From NCBI RefSeq assembly GCF_004770995.1, contig NZ_RQHW01000065.1, positions 1-64,000 of the forward strand: a stretch of DNA of 64,000 nt. Direction: 5' to 3'. Source of the stretch: Leptospira idonii. Its GTDB lineage: Bacteria; Spirochaetota; Leptospiria; Leptospirales; Leptospiraceae. The notes under the pieces were generated by a model. It had not been told where the DNA came from and searched no databases. It saw nothing but the letters and a program-made list of their open reading frames with translations. Positions 9,370-18,960 of the stretch are shown in pieces; position 1 is the first letter of the stretch; each line of letters opens with the position of its first letter. A program made the translations under genes and the position numbers.

Positions 9370-10113
9370 TTATTGGAATGAAGTAACAGTTCCTACAACA
9401 TCGTATGCGGTAAATGATTTTAAAGTCGCACCGCTGAGTCTGAAACCGATCTGTGCTCCCGTGTTGGAACCGAAATCTTCTTCTTCAAAATCAGGAACGG
9501 CTCTGTTTACGGATGCACATGCGGTTTTCCAGCCGAGTACGTGCAGTCCTGCCCCTTCCTTATGCATTTCCAAACAAAGAGTATTGTCTGTAAAAGAAGT
9601 CAAAGCGAAGTTTGTGGTTTTTGTGAAGTCTGCTGTGGCACCAGTGTTGGGTGCTTTGGTTTGCACTTTCGTAGTAGTGATATGAAACGCAGCTCCGTTC
9701 ACGCTATTGGATCTCATCACCACATCCAAATAACCGGAAACCGAATTGATGGAATATGTAACTTCGATTGTGGTTTTTTCTCTTCCGTCCAAAGCGTTGA
9801 AACTTCCTTTGGAAAGAATGGTGCTGGAATCAGAAGTTCCGATCACTCCGCCCGCAAAAGCGACATTGGATGCGTTGAATCCTAAAACGGAAAGAGCGGA
9901 AACAGCATCCCCCGAACAAGGAACCAAATTGAATTTTCTGCCTACGGTAGGGCTCGCACTGACGGATTGTTCCGCAGGGCATCCTGCCGCACCTGCAGCA
10001 ACTAACAATAATGAGTTTAGATCGTCGTTATCTTTTTTCTTTTTTCCGAATTCCGCACAGTTTGCGGCAAACAGAATGAGCGCTAGAAGGGAAAAGAAAG
10101 TTTGTTTTTTCAT
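9370..10113 (-). CDS. Predicted lipoprotein, first gene of the metal-import operon
   Basis: A 247-aa protein with a signal peptide and lipobox FAANC (Cys at residue 19), followed by a basic KKKKDNDD spacer. The mature part is about 200 residues, rich in Ser, Thr, Gly and Val. It has isolated cysteines (PCSGD, NTLCLE, TACAS) and a predicted beta-rich, lectin-like pattern; I do not recognise the family. It is the promoter-proximal gene, downstream of the perfect TGCAAC/GTTGCA dyad. An outer-membrane metal-capture role is inferred from position only. Confidence 0.7.
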   Translation of the reverse strand: MKKQTFFSLLALILFAANCAEFGKKKKDNDDLNSLLLVAAGAAGCPAEQSVSASPTVGRKFNLVPCSGDAVSALSVLGFNASNVAFAGGVIGTSDSSTILSKGSFNALDGREKTTIEVTYSINSVSGYLDVVMRSNSVNGAAFHITTTKVQTKAPNTGATADFTKTTNFALTSFTDNTLCLEMHKEGAGLHVLGWKTACASVNRAVPDFEEEDFGSNTGAQIGFRLSGATLKSFTAYDVVGTVTSFQ

Positions 10114-10140
10114 AAAAAATTCCTCACGGGAACAATGATT

Positions 10141-10155
10141 TGCAACCTTGTTGCA
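10141..10155. promoter_or_regulatory. Zur-like operator upstream of the metal-import operon
   Basis: The sequence TGCAACCTTGTTGCA has perfect 6-3-6 dyad symmetry, and three further symmetrical bases flank each side (ATT and AAT). It lies 28 bases upstream of the lipoprotein ATG, where a repressor would block initiation. The same 15-bp architecture recurs three times before the COG0523 GTPase gene at 14835. Fur-family regulators such as Zur bind dyads of this size. The Zur assignment is inference; no regulator gene is in the window. Confidence 0.65.
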
Positions 10156-10217
10156 AATGCAACTGTGTTTTACTTAAAAAAGAGAAAAAAAATACCAAAG
10201 AGTTGATTTTGTTACAG

Positions 10218-11219
10218 TTACATGATAGGAAACAGATCTTCTGCGTTTTTCCATAGAACCTTTCTTTTCGCCTCATCACTGATCTTTGCTTCCAAAATTT
10301 TCATGACAGGATGAGAAAGATTGTAAGGAATATTAGGAAAATCGGAACCGAATAGAATTCGATTTTGATATTTTTCCAAAAGAAACAACCAGGAATCCAC
10401 ATTTTCTCCAGTGGCGAGAAAATCCACAAAGACCATGGTCGTGTCCAAATAAAGATTGCGGTAGCTGCCGATTAACTCTGCATATTCGGAGATCTCTCTG
10501 GCACCCATATGGGCAACGATCACCTTTAGATCGGGATAGGTTTGCATAAAAGGAAGAAAATGAGAAATTCCGGTGAAGTCTCCCGGTAAAGGAGCATTGC
10601 CAGTATGAATCACCAAGGGAATCGATACACTTTCCAAATAACGAAAAGTTTGTTTCAATTCCTTTCGATTCAGATCCAGTTTGGAAACTTCGCAATGAAG
10701 TTTGAATCCTAAAAATCCGTATTCTTCTACCGCTTTTTTTACGTAAGTTTCCACTCCCTCTTCCGGATAAAAAGTTCCGAAAGGAACCGCACCTTCCCAA
10801 TTTCTCCAATGAGAATGAATCCAATCGTTGAGAGACTCAGCCATATCCGGCTTATGAGCATAATTTAAAGTGGTAAATCGTTTGAATCCGTTTTTATGAA
10901 GACGCAAAACCCTTTCCTCTTCCGCATAACGATATGCTATCGCCCAGCCCACCTTATCGAACCATTTCCAAATCAATTTCATCACTACTTCCGGGAAAAA
11001 ATGGCAGTGAATATCGAAAAGGTAAGGAATGTTTAATTTTTTAAGTAAGTTTAGATGAGGAGGATTTTCTTCATCGAGTAAGGGAGGAAAAACTCCTTTT
11101 TCCTTCCAAGGGAAAGGAGAAAGGAGTCTTTGTTCTTCCGAATTAGACGGACTCACTTCCCCCGTTTCCCCGTGAAAACAGGCGAAACAAGGAAGTAAAT
11201 CTGAGGAAGGATGGATCAC
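10218..11219 (-). CDS. Amidohydrolase 2 family metal-dependent hydrolase
   Basis: The core carries the amidohydrolase (ACMSD-like, PF04909) motifs in order: DIHCHFFP (HxH metal pair), GFKLHCE, PLVIHTG, VIVAHMG and a final FGSDFP acidic ligand. The start is GTG at 11219, which overlaps the TAG of the upstream acyl-CoA dehydrogenase by one base, so translational coupling is likely. That start leaves about 65 residues before the HxH motif, longer than usual, so a later start is possible. The substrate is unknown. Confidence 0.75.
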   Translation of the reverse strand: MIHPSSDLLPCFACFHGETGEVSPSNSEEQRLLSPFPWKEKGVFPPLLDEENPPHLNLLKKLNIPYLFDIHCHFFPEVVMKLIWKWFDKVGWAIAYRYAEEERVLRLHKNGFKRFTTLNYAHKPDMAESLNDWIHSHWRNWEGAVPFGTFYPEEGVETYVKKAVEEYGFLGFKLHCEVSKLDLNRKELKQTFRYLESVSIPLVIHTGNAPLPGDFTGISHFLPFMQTYPDLKVIVAHMGAREISEYAELIGSYRNLYLDTTMVFVDFLATGENVDSWLFLLEKYQNRILFGSDFPNIPYNLSHPVMKILEAKISDEAKRKVLWKNAEDLFPIM

Positions 11220-12982
11220 TAAACTGCTGCTAGGATCTTTTTTCTGCCTTTGATTTTCGTAAGATTGGCGGCCAAGATGGCGGCACTATCCAGCAAATAA
11301 CTTTGAGTGAGTGCTTTTCTGCCTTCTCTTCTTTCCACTTTCGCACGAGGAATGTTTCTTTCCATCAACATACTTACATGGAAACGAGCAGCGGATTCTA
11401 CCACTTCGAAAGCCAATTCTTCTCTTAAAGTTCCCGAACTGGAATCGATTCCGGTGAACTCGTTTACAACGGATTCCAAGGAAGACCAAAGTTCTTTGAG
11501 TTCGGAAGAAGGAGAAAATTTCGCCATTTCTTCCTTAACATATTCTCTGAAAATTCCAGTCTCAGTCATACCGGAAACGATTCCTCCGATACAAGCAACC
11601 GTCTGTAACTGAGTCGTTCCTTCGTAGATATTCGTAATACGCACGTCTCTATAGATACGAGCTACATCATAGTCTTCCGTATATCCGGAACCCCCGTGGA
11701 TCTGTAATGCATCGTAGGCGACTAAGTTTGCGATCTCAGTGATGTAGTATTTGGAGAGAGGAGTGAACAAAGAAGCGAGTTTTTCCCATTTTTTGAAGTT
11801 TTCATCCTTTCTAATTTCCTTTTCGGAAATTCCGTTCATCCTGCCTCTTTCTTCCTTCCAACGATAAAGATCCACTGCACGGCTTGCTTCGTAAAGAATG
11901 CATCGCATTCCTGCGACTTCTCTTTCCATACGATCCAACATCTTCTTTACCGCAGGGATTTGATCGATTGTTTTTCCGAATTGCACACGTTCGGTGGCAT
12001 ATTTAAGGCCTTCGAAATAAGCCGCGGATGCGATTCCCATCGCTTGCGCTGCGATATTCAAACGTGCTTGGTTCATCATCGCCATGGAATATTTGACCAA
12101 ACCTTTTCCTTCGTCCCCGATCAAAATGCCGGGAGAATTTTCGAACACAACTTCACAAGTAGGAGAACAGTGAAGTCCCATTTTCTTTTCGATGGAAGCC
12201 ACATATACGTCTTTGGAGTGAACCAAAAAGAAAGAAAGACCTCTCGCACCGCTTGTAGTGGAGCCGGTTCGAGCCAATGTCAATATGATGGAAGGTGCCT
12301 TATCGAAACCGCAGGCATGAGTGATGAATCGTTTGGTTCCTGTGATTTTCCAAACTCCGTCCTCTCCTTTTACAGCTTTTGTCTGTAAGTTGGGAAGGTC
12401 GGATCCGTAGTTCGGCTCAGTAAGAGCCATCGCTCCGCAAAGTTCTCCCGCAGCCATCTTAGGAACATATTCTTGAATCATTTCTTCTGTTCCGAATCGT
12501 TCCACTGTTTCCGCAAGATTCATACAACCTAAAGTGATCGCAAGACCTCCGTCGGCACGAGAAACGGATTCGGATAACATAGATTGTACGACAGAAGGAA
12601 GACCGATTCCGCCGTAATGTCTGTGGATTCCGTAAGGAAGAAGACCTGCGGATTTGATTTTTTCAATCACATCGATCATCTCTTTAGGGAAAGTCACCTT
12701 TCCGTCGTTATATTTCAAACCGACTTCATCCATCACTTTCGCTACTTGAGAAATGTCTCGGCCGGCAATGTCTCCGCCCGCTTCCAATGTAGATTTGTAA
12801 AATTCGATTGCGTCTTCGTAATTTCCGGGAGCAAAAGCCAGTTCTTCCTGGCCTGTTTTTTGATAGGCTTCGTAGTCTGCGAAATTCTCTTCGTAAGCGT
12901 CTATGATCTCTTTCCAATCGGTAAGAGAATCGAAATGGTCGCGCAAATCAGCGTTATCGCTAAAATAATTGTTAGATATCAT
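11219..12982 (-). CDS. Acyl-CoA dehydrogenase, long form with C-terminal extension
   Basis: A flavoprotein of 587 aa that oxidises acyl-CoA to trans-2-enoyl-CoA. I start it at ATG 12982, which follows GGAG by eight bases. It has the substrate/FAD motif [12 protein letters not shown], the arginine region RVQFGKTI, and the catalytic-base motif IYEGTTQLQ, in which Glu sits at the position used by medium-chain enzymes. About 120 residues after that match the extended C-terminus of the 580-600 aa FadE/DmdC-like group. It overlaps the amidohydrolase by one base. Chain-length preference is not predictable. Confidence 0.88.
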   Translation of the reverse strand: MISNNYFSDNADLRDHFDSLTDWKEIIDAYEENFADYEAYQKTGQEELAFAPGNYEDAIEFYKSTLEAGGDIAGRDISQVAKVMDEVGLKYNDGKVTFPKEMIDVIEKIKSAGLLPYGIHRHYGGIGLPSVVQSMLSESVSRADGGLAITLGCMNLAETVERFGTEEMIQEYVPKMAAGELCGAMALTEPNYGSDLPNLQTKAVKGEDGVWKITGTKRFITHACGFDKAPSIILTLARTGSTTSGARGLSFFLVHSKDVYVASIEKKMGLHCSPTCEVVFENSPGILIGDEGKGLVKYSMAMMNQARLNIAAQAMGIASAAYFEGLKYATERVQFGKTIDQIPAVKKMLDRMEREVAGMRCILYEASRAVDLYRWKEERGRMNGISEKEIRKDENFKKWEKLASLFTPLSKYYITEIANLVAYDALQIHGGSGYTEDYDVARIYRDVRITNIYEGTTQLQTVACIGGIVSGMTETGIFREYVKEEMAKFSPSSELKELWSSLESVVNEFTGIDSSSGTLREELAFEVVESAARFHVSMLMERNIPRAKVERREGRKALTQSYLLDSAAILAANLTKIKGRKKILAAV

Positions 12983-13132
12983 GGGAGGATCTCCAGAATA
13001 GATCTTGTTCAAGATCAAGTTTTCAGTTCGTTTCGGGGATCACAAACGATTTTTAAGAACGGGATTCTCCCGATTTTCCATATTTAATGCAGTTAAATTT
13101 AATCGAATCCTTTCATCATTCCCAAAGAAGTG

Positions 13133-14665
13133 TTATTTGATTTTTTCCGCCAAAGAAGCGATCTCGGAAATATGTTCCCGAAGCACTCTTGTATTCTCCG
13201 CCACCAATTGGACCGCATCTTCTATATTCTGTGCGGCTGCCATCACTTCCTTGTTCCCTAAAGTCTGTTCGCTTGCGATGGTTTCCAATTGAGAAGACAA
13301 CTCTTTCAATTCTTTTTGAGAGGAAACCACTCTGGAATTCAAACTCTGCATCTCTATGATCTTATCGTTAAAGATGCGCACGCTGGCTTCGATATGTGAA
13401 ATTTCTTTCTCTTGGCCAACAGCCAAATCGGAGGCTTCCATTGCGGACAGATTTCCTTTATCCAAATCGGATTTCGATTTTTGAATGGTTTTGGAAATGA
13501 TGCTGGCATTGGATGCGGAACTTTCCGCAAGCTTCCCTACTTCTTGAGCGACCACTGCGAAACCTCTTCCGTGTTCTCCCGCTCTTGCCGCTTCGATTGA
13601 AGCATTTAACGCAAGCAAGTTGGTTCTATCTGCGATTTCTTTCATGATTTGATTCACTTCTTCCACTTTTTGAAAAGACGATTTCACTTCCTCCAAAGAA
13701 GAATTCAAAGCGTTCATGGCCAGGGAAACTTTATTACTGAATGCGGAAGATTGATTTACCTGATTGGAGATTTCTCCGATTTCATTTCTCACTTCTTTTA
13801 CGATCAGATCCAAATTAAAACTTTCATCATTGAGTTTGCCTATCTTTTGGTATTGATCCCGCACGAACTCTGCGGAACTTTCCGTAGACTGGGAAATTTC
13901 AGTGAGGGAGGCGCTGATTTCCTCAATGGAAGCTGCTTGTGTTTGGATTTGCGAATTCAAATCCTCGGCAAACAATTGTAAGGCATCTACGGAGACGTTT
14001 AGTTTTTCCGCAGTGATAAGCATGTTTTCTTTCTGCTTTTCCACGATTAAGGAATGTTCGTCGGCTTGTTTCTTTTCCCGAAGCGCTTGGTCCTTAATTT
14101 CTACGAGAAGATTCACCATTCTACCGGTTGCGAACGTAGCCATTCCTAAAAAAGTCACCTTTACGATTTCTATCGGCAAAGAAAGAGCGTACGCAAGTTT
14201 ATGAGTGTCCGTTCTATCTACGAATTCCACTCCCATTATATGAGCGATCCAAAGTGCGGCCACATCCATAAGAGACAGAAGCACCCCTACTACGATCGTT
14301 TGGCGCTGAGAAAAAAGAAAACCGGAATAAAGAATCACAAAAAAACTGATCACATAATTGATTCCTAACTTTAAGGCGCCGGAAGCGATGTCTAAATCGA
14401 TCATTTGCTGCCCCAGTGTATTGAAACTTAAAAGAAACACATCGCCCAAAGTGAAATAAAAAGCATGAGGATCCAAATTCTTCCGAAGTCGGTACGCCTG
14501 TAAGGCGGAACTGACCCCGTACAAAGAAGTGGAAATCACCATTAGAGCCAACTGTTCTTTTCGCAAAGAACCAAGAGCACCTATAATGCCCGCCACATAG
14601 AGAAAAAATAAAAAAATACGAATCGAATTGATGTTCTTTGCAGAACGAACGGAATATACATCCAT
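13133..14665 (-). CDS. Methyl-accepting chemotaxis protein with multi-spanning N-terminus
   Basis: I place the start at ATG 14665 (510 aa); the longer frame to 14899 would run through the divergent operator region and the GTPase start. The first 185 residues form about six hydrophobic segments with no sizeable periplasmic domain, so the signal is probably sensed in or near the membrane. A coiled-coil signalling domain follows, with the highly conserved hairpin tip containing [18 protein letters not shown] and GFAVVAQEV. It should control CheA kinase. No other chemotaxis gene is nearby. Transcription starts in the same intergenic region as the zinc-linked GTPase. Confidence 0.88.
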   Translation of the reverse strand: MDVYSVRSAKNINSIRIFLFFLYVAGIIGALGSLRKEQLALMVISTSLYGVSSALQAYRLRKNLDPHAFYFTLGDVFLLSFNTLGQQMIDLDIASGALKLGINYVISFFVILYSGFLFSQRQTIVVGVLLSLMDVAALWIAHIMGVEFVDRTDTHKLAYALSLPIEIVKVTFLGMATFATGRMVNLLVEIKDQALREKKQADEHSLIVEKQKENMLITAEKLNVSVDALQLFAEDLNSQIQTQAASIEEISASLTEISQSTESSAEFVRDQYQKIGKLNDESFNLDLIVKEVRNEIGEISNQVNQSSAFSNKVSLAMNALNSSLEEVKSSFQKVEEVNQIMKEIADRTNLLALNASIEAARAGEHGRGFAVVAQEVGKLAESSASNASIISKTIQKSKSDLDKGNLSAMEASDLAVGQEKEISHIEASVRIFNDKIIEMQSLNSRVVSSQKELKELSSQLETIASEQTLGNKEVMAAAQNIEDAVQLVAENTRVLREHISEIASLAEKIK

Positions 14666-14738
14666 ACCCCAAAATTGTTTCCGTTTCCCCTTTCTGACAA
14701 CCAAATAGTTCCTTCTTTTATCCCATCTGTATAACAGA

Positions 14739-14753
14739 TGCAACTTTGTTGCA
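14739..14753. promoter_or_regulatory. Zur-like operator, box 1
   Basis: TGCAACTTTGTTGCA has perfect 6-3-6 symmetry and is nearly identical to the box before the metal-import operon at 10141-10155. It lies just upstream of a TTGACA hexamer at 14761-14766 that could be the -35 element of the GTPase promoter. Confidence 0.6.
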
Positions 14754-14760
14754 AAAATTC

Positions 14761-14796
14761 TTGACAAAATTTCCCTACGATCCCAAAAATGCAATT
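14761..14796 (+). promoter_or_regulatory. Possible promoter for the COG0523 GTPase operon
   Basis: A consensus -35 hexamer TTGACA occurs at 14761-14766. The -10 element is poorly defined: AAAAAT begins about 18 bases later. The element lies between operator boxes 1 and 2, so a bound repressor would compete with RNA polymerase. Confidence 0.4.
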
Positions 14797-14804
14797 CAGT
14801 TGCA
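14790..14804. promoter_or_regulatory. Zur-like operator, box 2
   Basis: TGCAATTCAGTTGCA matches the TGCAAY-N3-RTTGCA pattern, with one asymmetric pair at the innermost position of the half-sites. It is 17 bp, centre to centre, from box 3 and lies over the expected transcription start. Confidence 0.55.
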
Positions 14805-14806
14805 AA

Positions 14807-14821
14807 TGCAATATAATTGCA
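14807..14821. promoter_or_regulatory. Zur-like operator, box 3
   Basis: TGCAATATAATTGCA has perfect 6-3-6 symmetry. It ends four bases before the AGAGG ribosome-binding site of the GTPase gene, so a bound protein would block transcript initiation or early elongation. Confidence 0.6.
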
Positions 14822-14834
14822 AAGAGGTATTGTT

Positions 14835-16064
14835 TTGAAAAGGGTTCCCGTTACGGTTTTATCAGGATTTTTAGGAGCAGGCAAAACGACTCTGCTCAAT
14901 CACATTTTAAACAACAGAGAAGGTAAAAAAGTCGCAGTCATCGTAAACGATATGAGCGAAGTGAACATCGATTCCTCCTTAATTGCCAACGGAGGAGCCA
15001 ATCTGTCACGCACCAACGAGAAGTTAGTCGAAATGTCCAACGGATGTATCTGCTGCACTCTAAGAGAAGATCTTTTAGCGGAAATCACCGAACTTGCCAA
15101 AGACGGAAAATTCGATTACATACTGATAGAATCGACGGGAGTATCCGAGCCCCTTCCCATCGCGGAAACATTCACTTTCGAAGATGAGAACGGAACGAGT
15201 CTTTCCGAAATCGCAGAACTAGATACGATGGTCACCGTGGTAGATGCGGTTCATTTCCTGAAAGATTTTTCAAGCTTAGAGATTCTGAAAGATAGAAATT
15301 GGGAAGCAGGAGAAGAAGATGAAAGAGGAGTCGTAGATCTTCTGGTAGATCAAGTGGAATTTGCAAACGTAATCGTTGTGAATAAAATCAGTCTTCTTGC
15401 CGAAGAAAAGAAAAACAGACTTCTCACCATCATCAAAAGTCTGAATGCGGATGCGGATATCATCACAACGGATTTCAGCAAGGTGGATTTGAATCGAATT
15501 CTACATACCAAAAAATTCGATTTTGAAAAAGCAAGTGAGTCTCCTCTTTGGCTGAAAGAACTGAGAGGAGAACATAAACCGGAAACGGAAGAATACGGAA
15601 TCAAAAGTTTCGTATACAAATCCAGAATTCCCTTTCATCCGAAACGACTTATGGATTGGCTTGAAACCGAAAAACAAGGATTAGTGCGAGCCAAAGGGTT
15701 CGTATGGCTTGCCACCAAAATGGATTGGGTGATTTTATATTCCTTAGCCGGGAGCATCGACTCTTACAGACCGGAAGGTTTTTGGTGGGCGGCAGTGGAA
15801 GATTCTGAAATTCCGGATGATCCTATCATACAAAAAAACCTAATGGAAAATTGGGAAGAACCCTGGGGAGACAGAAGACAAGAAATCGTATTCATCGGAA
15901 TCGATTGGAATGAAAAAAAGATCAGACAATCACTTGATGCTTGTTTGTTGACGGAATCCGAATTTTCACTCGGGCCTGAGGAGTGGAGTTTATTCGAAGA
16001 CCCTTTTCCTGACTGGGATTTCGATCGGGAAGAAAATTCTTCGGAAAAGGAGTCCGCTTTATGA
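14835..16064 (+). CDS. COG0523 (CobW/ZNG1-type) metal-chaperone GTPase
   Basis: The start is TTG 14835 (409 aa), preceded by AGAGG eight bases upstream; the alternative TTG at 14817 lies inside operator box 3. The G3E GTPase domain has Walker [10 protein letters not shown] (residues 11-19), the metal-binding GCICC motif (Cys 71, 73, 74), the ESTGVSEP segment and a VNKIS guanine-specificity motif. A CobW C-terminal domain follows ([10 protein letters not shown], then GFWWAA). Members of this family deliver metal, often zinc, to client proteins under limitation. The upstream operators shared with the metal importer support a zinc role. It overlaps the peroxiredoxin gene by four bases. Confidence 0.87.
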   Translation: MKRVPVTVLSGFLGAGKTTLLNHILNNREGKKVAVIVNDMSEVNIDSSLIANGGANLSRTNEKLVEMSNGCICCTLREDLLAEITELAKDGKFDYILIESTGVSEPLPIAETFTFEDENGTSLSEIAELDTMVTVVDAVHFLKDFSSLEILKDRNWEAGEEDERGVVDLLVDQVEFANVIVVNKISLLAEEKKNRLLTIIKSLNADADIITTDFSKVDLNRILHTKKFDFEKASESPLWLKELRGEHKPETEEYGIKSFVYKSRIPFHPKRLMDWLETEKQGLVRAKGFVWLATKMDWVILYSLAGSIDSYRPEGFWWAAVEDSEIPDDPIIQKNLMENWEEPWGDRRQEIVFIGIDWNEKKIRQSLDACLLTESEFSLGPEEWSLFEDPFPDWDFDREENSSEKESAL

Positions 16065-16576
16065 ATGTTTATTTGGGAGATATAAAAATCGAACTTATAG
16101 GAAAACGGCCGCAAACAGGATTTTCTCTTCAGAAAACTTTTTCGATTCCCGCAGCCTATAACACAAAACGCGCCCTGAAAAACGATTCCTTAAAGAAAGG
16201 CTGGGTCATCATATCCACCTTACCGAATATCAAGTCGAATGAATGTTCTATGCAGATATTGAATCTGGAAAACGAAATCAAAAAACTGAATGAAAAGATT
16301 CGAATCTTTCATATTGCCTGCGACTCTCCCGATCATTGGGAAGGAGTTAAGGAACTGCATCCTTCTCTCAAAGCGAAAGGGTTTTGTCTGAACCTAGCAG
16401 CAAAAAAAGATGTTATGAATTTTAAAGAAAGTTTCGGTGTAGGAGTGAAAGGTTCGGAAAGAATCGCACACGGACTCTTTGCCTTTCGGGATGGAAAACT
16501 CATTGGTTCACTCATCCCGAAACAACAATATGGAATTCCCAATATAAAGGGATTTCTTAAATCTTTAGGGTTTTGA
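16061..16576 (+). CDS. Tpx-like peroxiredoxin in the GTPase operon
   Basis: A 171-aa thioredoxin-fold protein. The segment [12 protein letters not shown] fits the peroxiredoxin active site PxxxTxxC, with Ser replacing Thr, and peroxidatic Cys 62. The overall pattern resembles thiol peroxidase Tpx, including a late [14 protein letters not shown] strand-turn. The usual Tpx resolving cysteine position is not occupied; Cys 87 or Cys 109 could act instead, or the enzyme may be 1-Cys. It has no signal peptide, so it is cytoplasmic. Its ATGA overlap with the GTPase gene places it under the same operators. Its 3' end overlaps the convergent HEAT gene by 12 bases. Confidence 0.68.
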   Translation: MNVYLGDIKIELIGKRPQTGFSLQKTFSIPAAYNTKRALKNDSLKKGWVIISTLPNIKSNECSMQILNLENEIKKLNEKIRIFHIACDSPDHWEGVKELHPSLKAKGFCLNLAAKKDVMNFKESFGVGVKGSERIAHGLFAFRDGKLIGSLIPKQQYGIPNIKGFLKSLGF

Positions 16577-18133
16577 TTTGGATCTCCATGCGTTCCATTC
16601 CTGTTTGGTACGGAAGTGTTCTCCTGTAACTGCGGCTAACGCATAGTAGGATAACTTTCTCTTTTCCGGATGTTCTCCGTTGACATGATCGAATAGAATC
16701 GGAATGGAGTTTTTATCTTTTCTACGAGCGATCTCTTCCATGGCAGGTCTGTAAACGTCCGCATCGGAAGAAAGGGTCGCTTTTTCTATGGCGATTCTAG
16801 CTTCCTCGGAATCGATCTGTCCGATTGCGGAAAGAATTTGAGGAGCCATTTTAGGTCTGTTTTCCAAAAGGCGAATCAATGTAGGAAGAGAGTCCGCTTC
16901 TCCGATGGAACCGAGTGCCTCTAAAGAATACGATACCAATTTGGGATCGGAACTTTCCACTGCTTTCAAAAGATCGGGGATCGCTTCTTTTGCCTGCATC
17001 ACACCCAAAGCCCAAGCGGAACCGTATGGACCTTCCTTTTCTCCGGAAAGTAAAATTTTACGTAAAACGGGAATGGATCTTTTGTCACCTAACCATCCTA
17101 ATGCTTCCGCATATGAATCCCTCTCCGGTGCTTTCTGATTCAAAAGAAGTTCTTCCAATTTTTCTCTGGCAGGAGCAAATTTCTGTCTTCCTAAAATCTT
17201 AGCGGCACTCCCCCAGGTGTATTGTTTATCGGAAGAAAGAAGTTTGAGAGCTTTTTCTCCCGCTTCCTTGGAAGGAATAGAAGCAAGAACATCCGTTACA
17301 TACAGTCGGGTTTCGTTCGTTTTGGATTCGATCAGAGGGAAAGTCATAGAAATGATTTTCGGGTCTCCGATTTCTATGAGGGCCATGGAAGCATTTTCCT
17401 TTCCTTTGGAATAGGAATGATCCAGCGCCTTTACTAAGTTAGGGATTCCTAATTTACTTTTAACTCTTCCCAAAGCAAGATAGGCCGCAGCAAGGCTGGG
17501 AGAATCATCCTGAACTTCCGTAATTCGAATTAAATAATTTTCAGAAGGAGCATAACCCAATTTTCCCAAAGCCATCGCATAGGTTTTGTCTTTTTCCCTG
17601 TCTTTGTTTTTCAAAGCTAAAGCCAATATATTGGCTCCTTGGTCCTTGGCTCCGATTTGCACTAGAGCTTCCACAGTCTGAAGGCGCAAAGTAGCATCTT
17701 CCGAATTCAAAAGCGGAAATATATTTTTTCCTGCTTTCACATCTTTCATCCTTGTCAGTGCATCCAGATACACATCCTTAGGATTTTCTTTGTCCGTCTC
17801 CAGTAAGCTAACAATGTTTTGTGTGGACGATTTGTCCTGTAGGTCTCCCAGCGCAATCGCCGCACCGGCTCTCACTCCCGGTTCCGTATCTTTCAAAAGA
17901 GTTTTGAGTTTAGGAATGCTTTTTTTCTCCTGCCTGCTTCCCAATTGGATGGCGGCTTGAGACCTGAGAAAAACATCTTTGGAATCTAAATCTGCGAGTA
18001 ACTTCTCCGTTGGAACTTCTTCTTCCACAGTCATTTCCACCTGAAGGTCTGGTTTGGTAGGTCCCGCTTCGCAATGAGCGAAGGCAAATCCCAAAAGAAT
18101 CAAAATAAGAAATCGTTTCAAATGATTTTGCAT
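16565..18133 (-). CDS. HEAT-repeat lipoprotein
   Basis: A 522-aa protein with a signal sequence and lipobox AFAHC (Cys near residue 21). The mature part is an almost continuous array of HEAT/PBS-lyase-like repeats of about 30-37 residues, with signatures such as RAGAAIALGDL, AALGWLGD and SLEALGSIGE. Such solenoids act as protein-binding scaffolds. The C-terminal segment [17 protein letters not shown] is common in this type of exported HEAT protein. The partner is unknown. It is convergent with, and overlaps, the peroxiredoxin gene. Confidence 0.82.
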   Translation of the reverse strand: MQNHLKRFLILILLGFAFAHCEAGPTKPDLQVEMTVEEEVPTEKLLADLDSKDVFLRSQAAIQLGSRQEKKSIPKLKTLLKDTEPGVRAGAAIALGDLQDKSSTQNIVSLLETDKENPKDVYLDALTRMKDVKAGKNIFPLLNSEDATLRLQTVEALVQIGAKDQGANILALALKNKDREKDKTYAMALGKLGYAPSENYLIRITEVQDDSPSLAAAYLALGRVKSKLGIPNLVKALDHSYSKGKENASMALIEIGDPKIISMTFPLIESKTNETRLYVTDVLASIPSKEAGEKALKLLSSDKQYTWGSAAKILGRQKFAPAREKLEELLLNQKAPERDSYAEALGWLGDKRSIPVLRKILLSGEKEGPYGSAWALGVMQAKEAIPDLLKAVESSDPKLVSYSLEALGSIGEADSLPTLIRLLENRPKMAPQILSAIGQIDSEEARIAIEKATLSSDADVYRPAMEEIARRKDKNSIPILFDHVNGEHPEKRKLSYYALAAVTGEHFRTKQEWNAWRSKSKP

Positions 18134-18204
18134 AAGGAAAGTATATTCTAAACGCCGGTGATTATTGTGTAAATTTGAAAAAGAAAAAGGAAGGTGGAAA
18201 GAAA

Positions 18205-18253
18205 GGAAAAAAGGAAGACTCGCCGAATCGTAGTTTATCGGCTCATCTTCCTT
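18205..18253 (-). terminator. Rho-independent terminator for the SGNH hydrolase operon
   Basis: On the minus strand, an outer stem AAGGAAGA/TCTTCCTT encloses an inner stem GCCGA/TCGGC, separated by a small internal loop, and a run of T follows directly. It starts eight bases after the stop at 18261. Confidence 0.75.
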
Positions 18254-18260
18254 AGAACGG

Positions 18261-18944
18261 TTAGGATTTAGGAACTTGGCTTCTTACTTCTTGCAAAGTA
18301 GAAAGTTCTTTTTTCCACACTTTAAGATCCCTTTCCGCATTCAGCTTGTCTGCCGCAGCGGTTTGGTTATTTTCCATCCAATATTCGATCATTTGAATTC
18401 TGGATTCCAATTCGTGGATCTTATAATCGAAGTAAATTTTTTGTTCCGCAGGAGCAGGTCGGGAAGGTTCCGAAGGAGGGTTGCCATTCGGCTCCGACCA
18501 TTTGTTTTTAGAGATAGAACTTGCAAAATTGGCTTCCAACGCAGTGAAAGTTTCCATATTTTCCTTCGCTTCTTTCTCTTCGGCTTCCGTCATGGCGGGT
18601 CGAATTTCCTTAGGAATATAAAAGTTTTTAGGATACTTCGCTGCGAAGTCTCTCCATTCTTCTTTTATTTTCTCTTTTCGATTCGGTTGTCTTTCCAGAG
18701 CAAAAGGCCAAAGTTTTTCGGCCTGGCTGAGTTCATCTTCTTCAGGGGCAGGAGCATCGGCAAACTCCGGATCATCGAATAAACTTTTTGCCCTCTTGGC
18801 CAAAGGAATGTCGGAATCATCTTCCGCACTCACCTTGTTTCTAGGATCGACATCCTCGTCTCCCTTTTGAAAACCTAAAATAGCGAGGAAAACCAGGGCT
18901 ACAAGCCCTAGTCCTCCTATTAACCATTTGTTACGTTCCGTCAT
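18261..18944 (-). CDS. Hypothetical membrane-anchored protein with coiled coil
   Basis: The 227-aa protein has a single N-terminal hydrophobic segment (about 8-24), then a long acidic, charged region rich in Glu, Asp, Pro and Ala. It ends in a likely coiled coil (IHELESRIQMIEYWMENN onward). I do not recognise the family. It follows the SGNH hydrolase after 16 bp and precedes a strong terminator, so the two form a transcription unit. Most of the protein probably faces the periplasm. Confidence 0.65.
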   Translation of the reverse strand: MTERNKWLIGGLGLVALVFLAILGFQKGDEDVDPRNKVSAEDDSDIPLAKRAKSLFDDPEFADAPAPEEDELSQAEKLWPFALERQPNRKEKIKEEWRDFAAKYPKNFYIPKEIRPAMTEAEEKEAKENMETFTALEANFASSISKNKWSEPNGNPPSEPSRPAPAEQKIYFDYKIHELESRIQMIEYWMENNQTAAADKLNAERDLKVWKKELSTLQEVRSQVPKS

Positions 18945-18960
18945 GACGAATACCTTCCTG

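Noticed and set aside
14817..14834. TTG at 14817 as start of the COG0523 GTPase
   Set aside because: It lies inside operator box 3 and has no ribosome-binding site; TTG 14835 follows AGAGG with good spacing.
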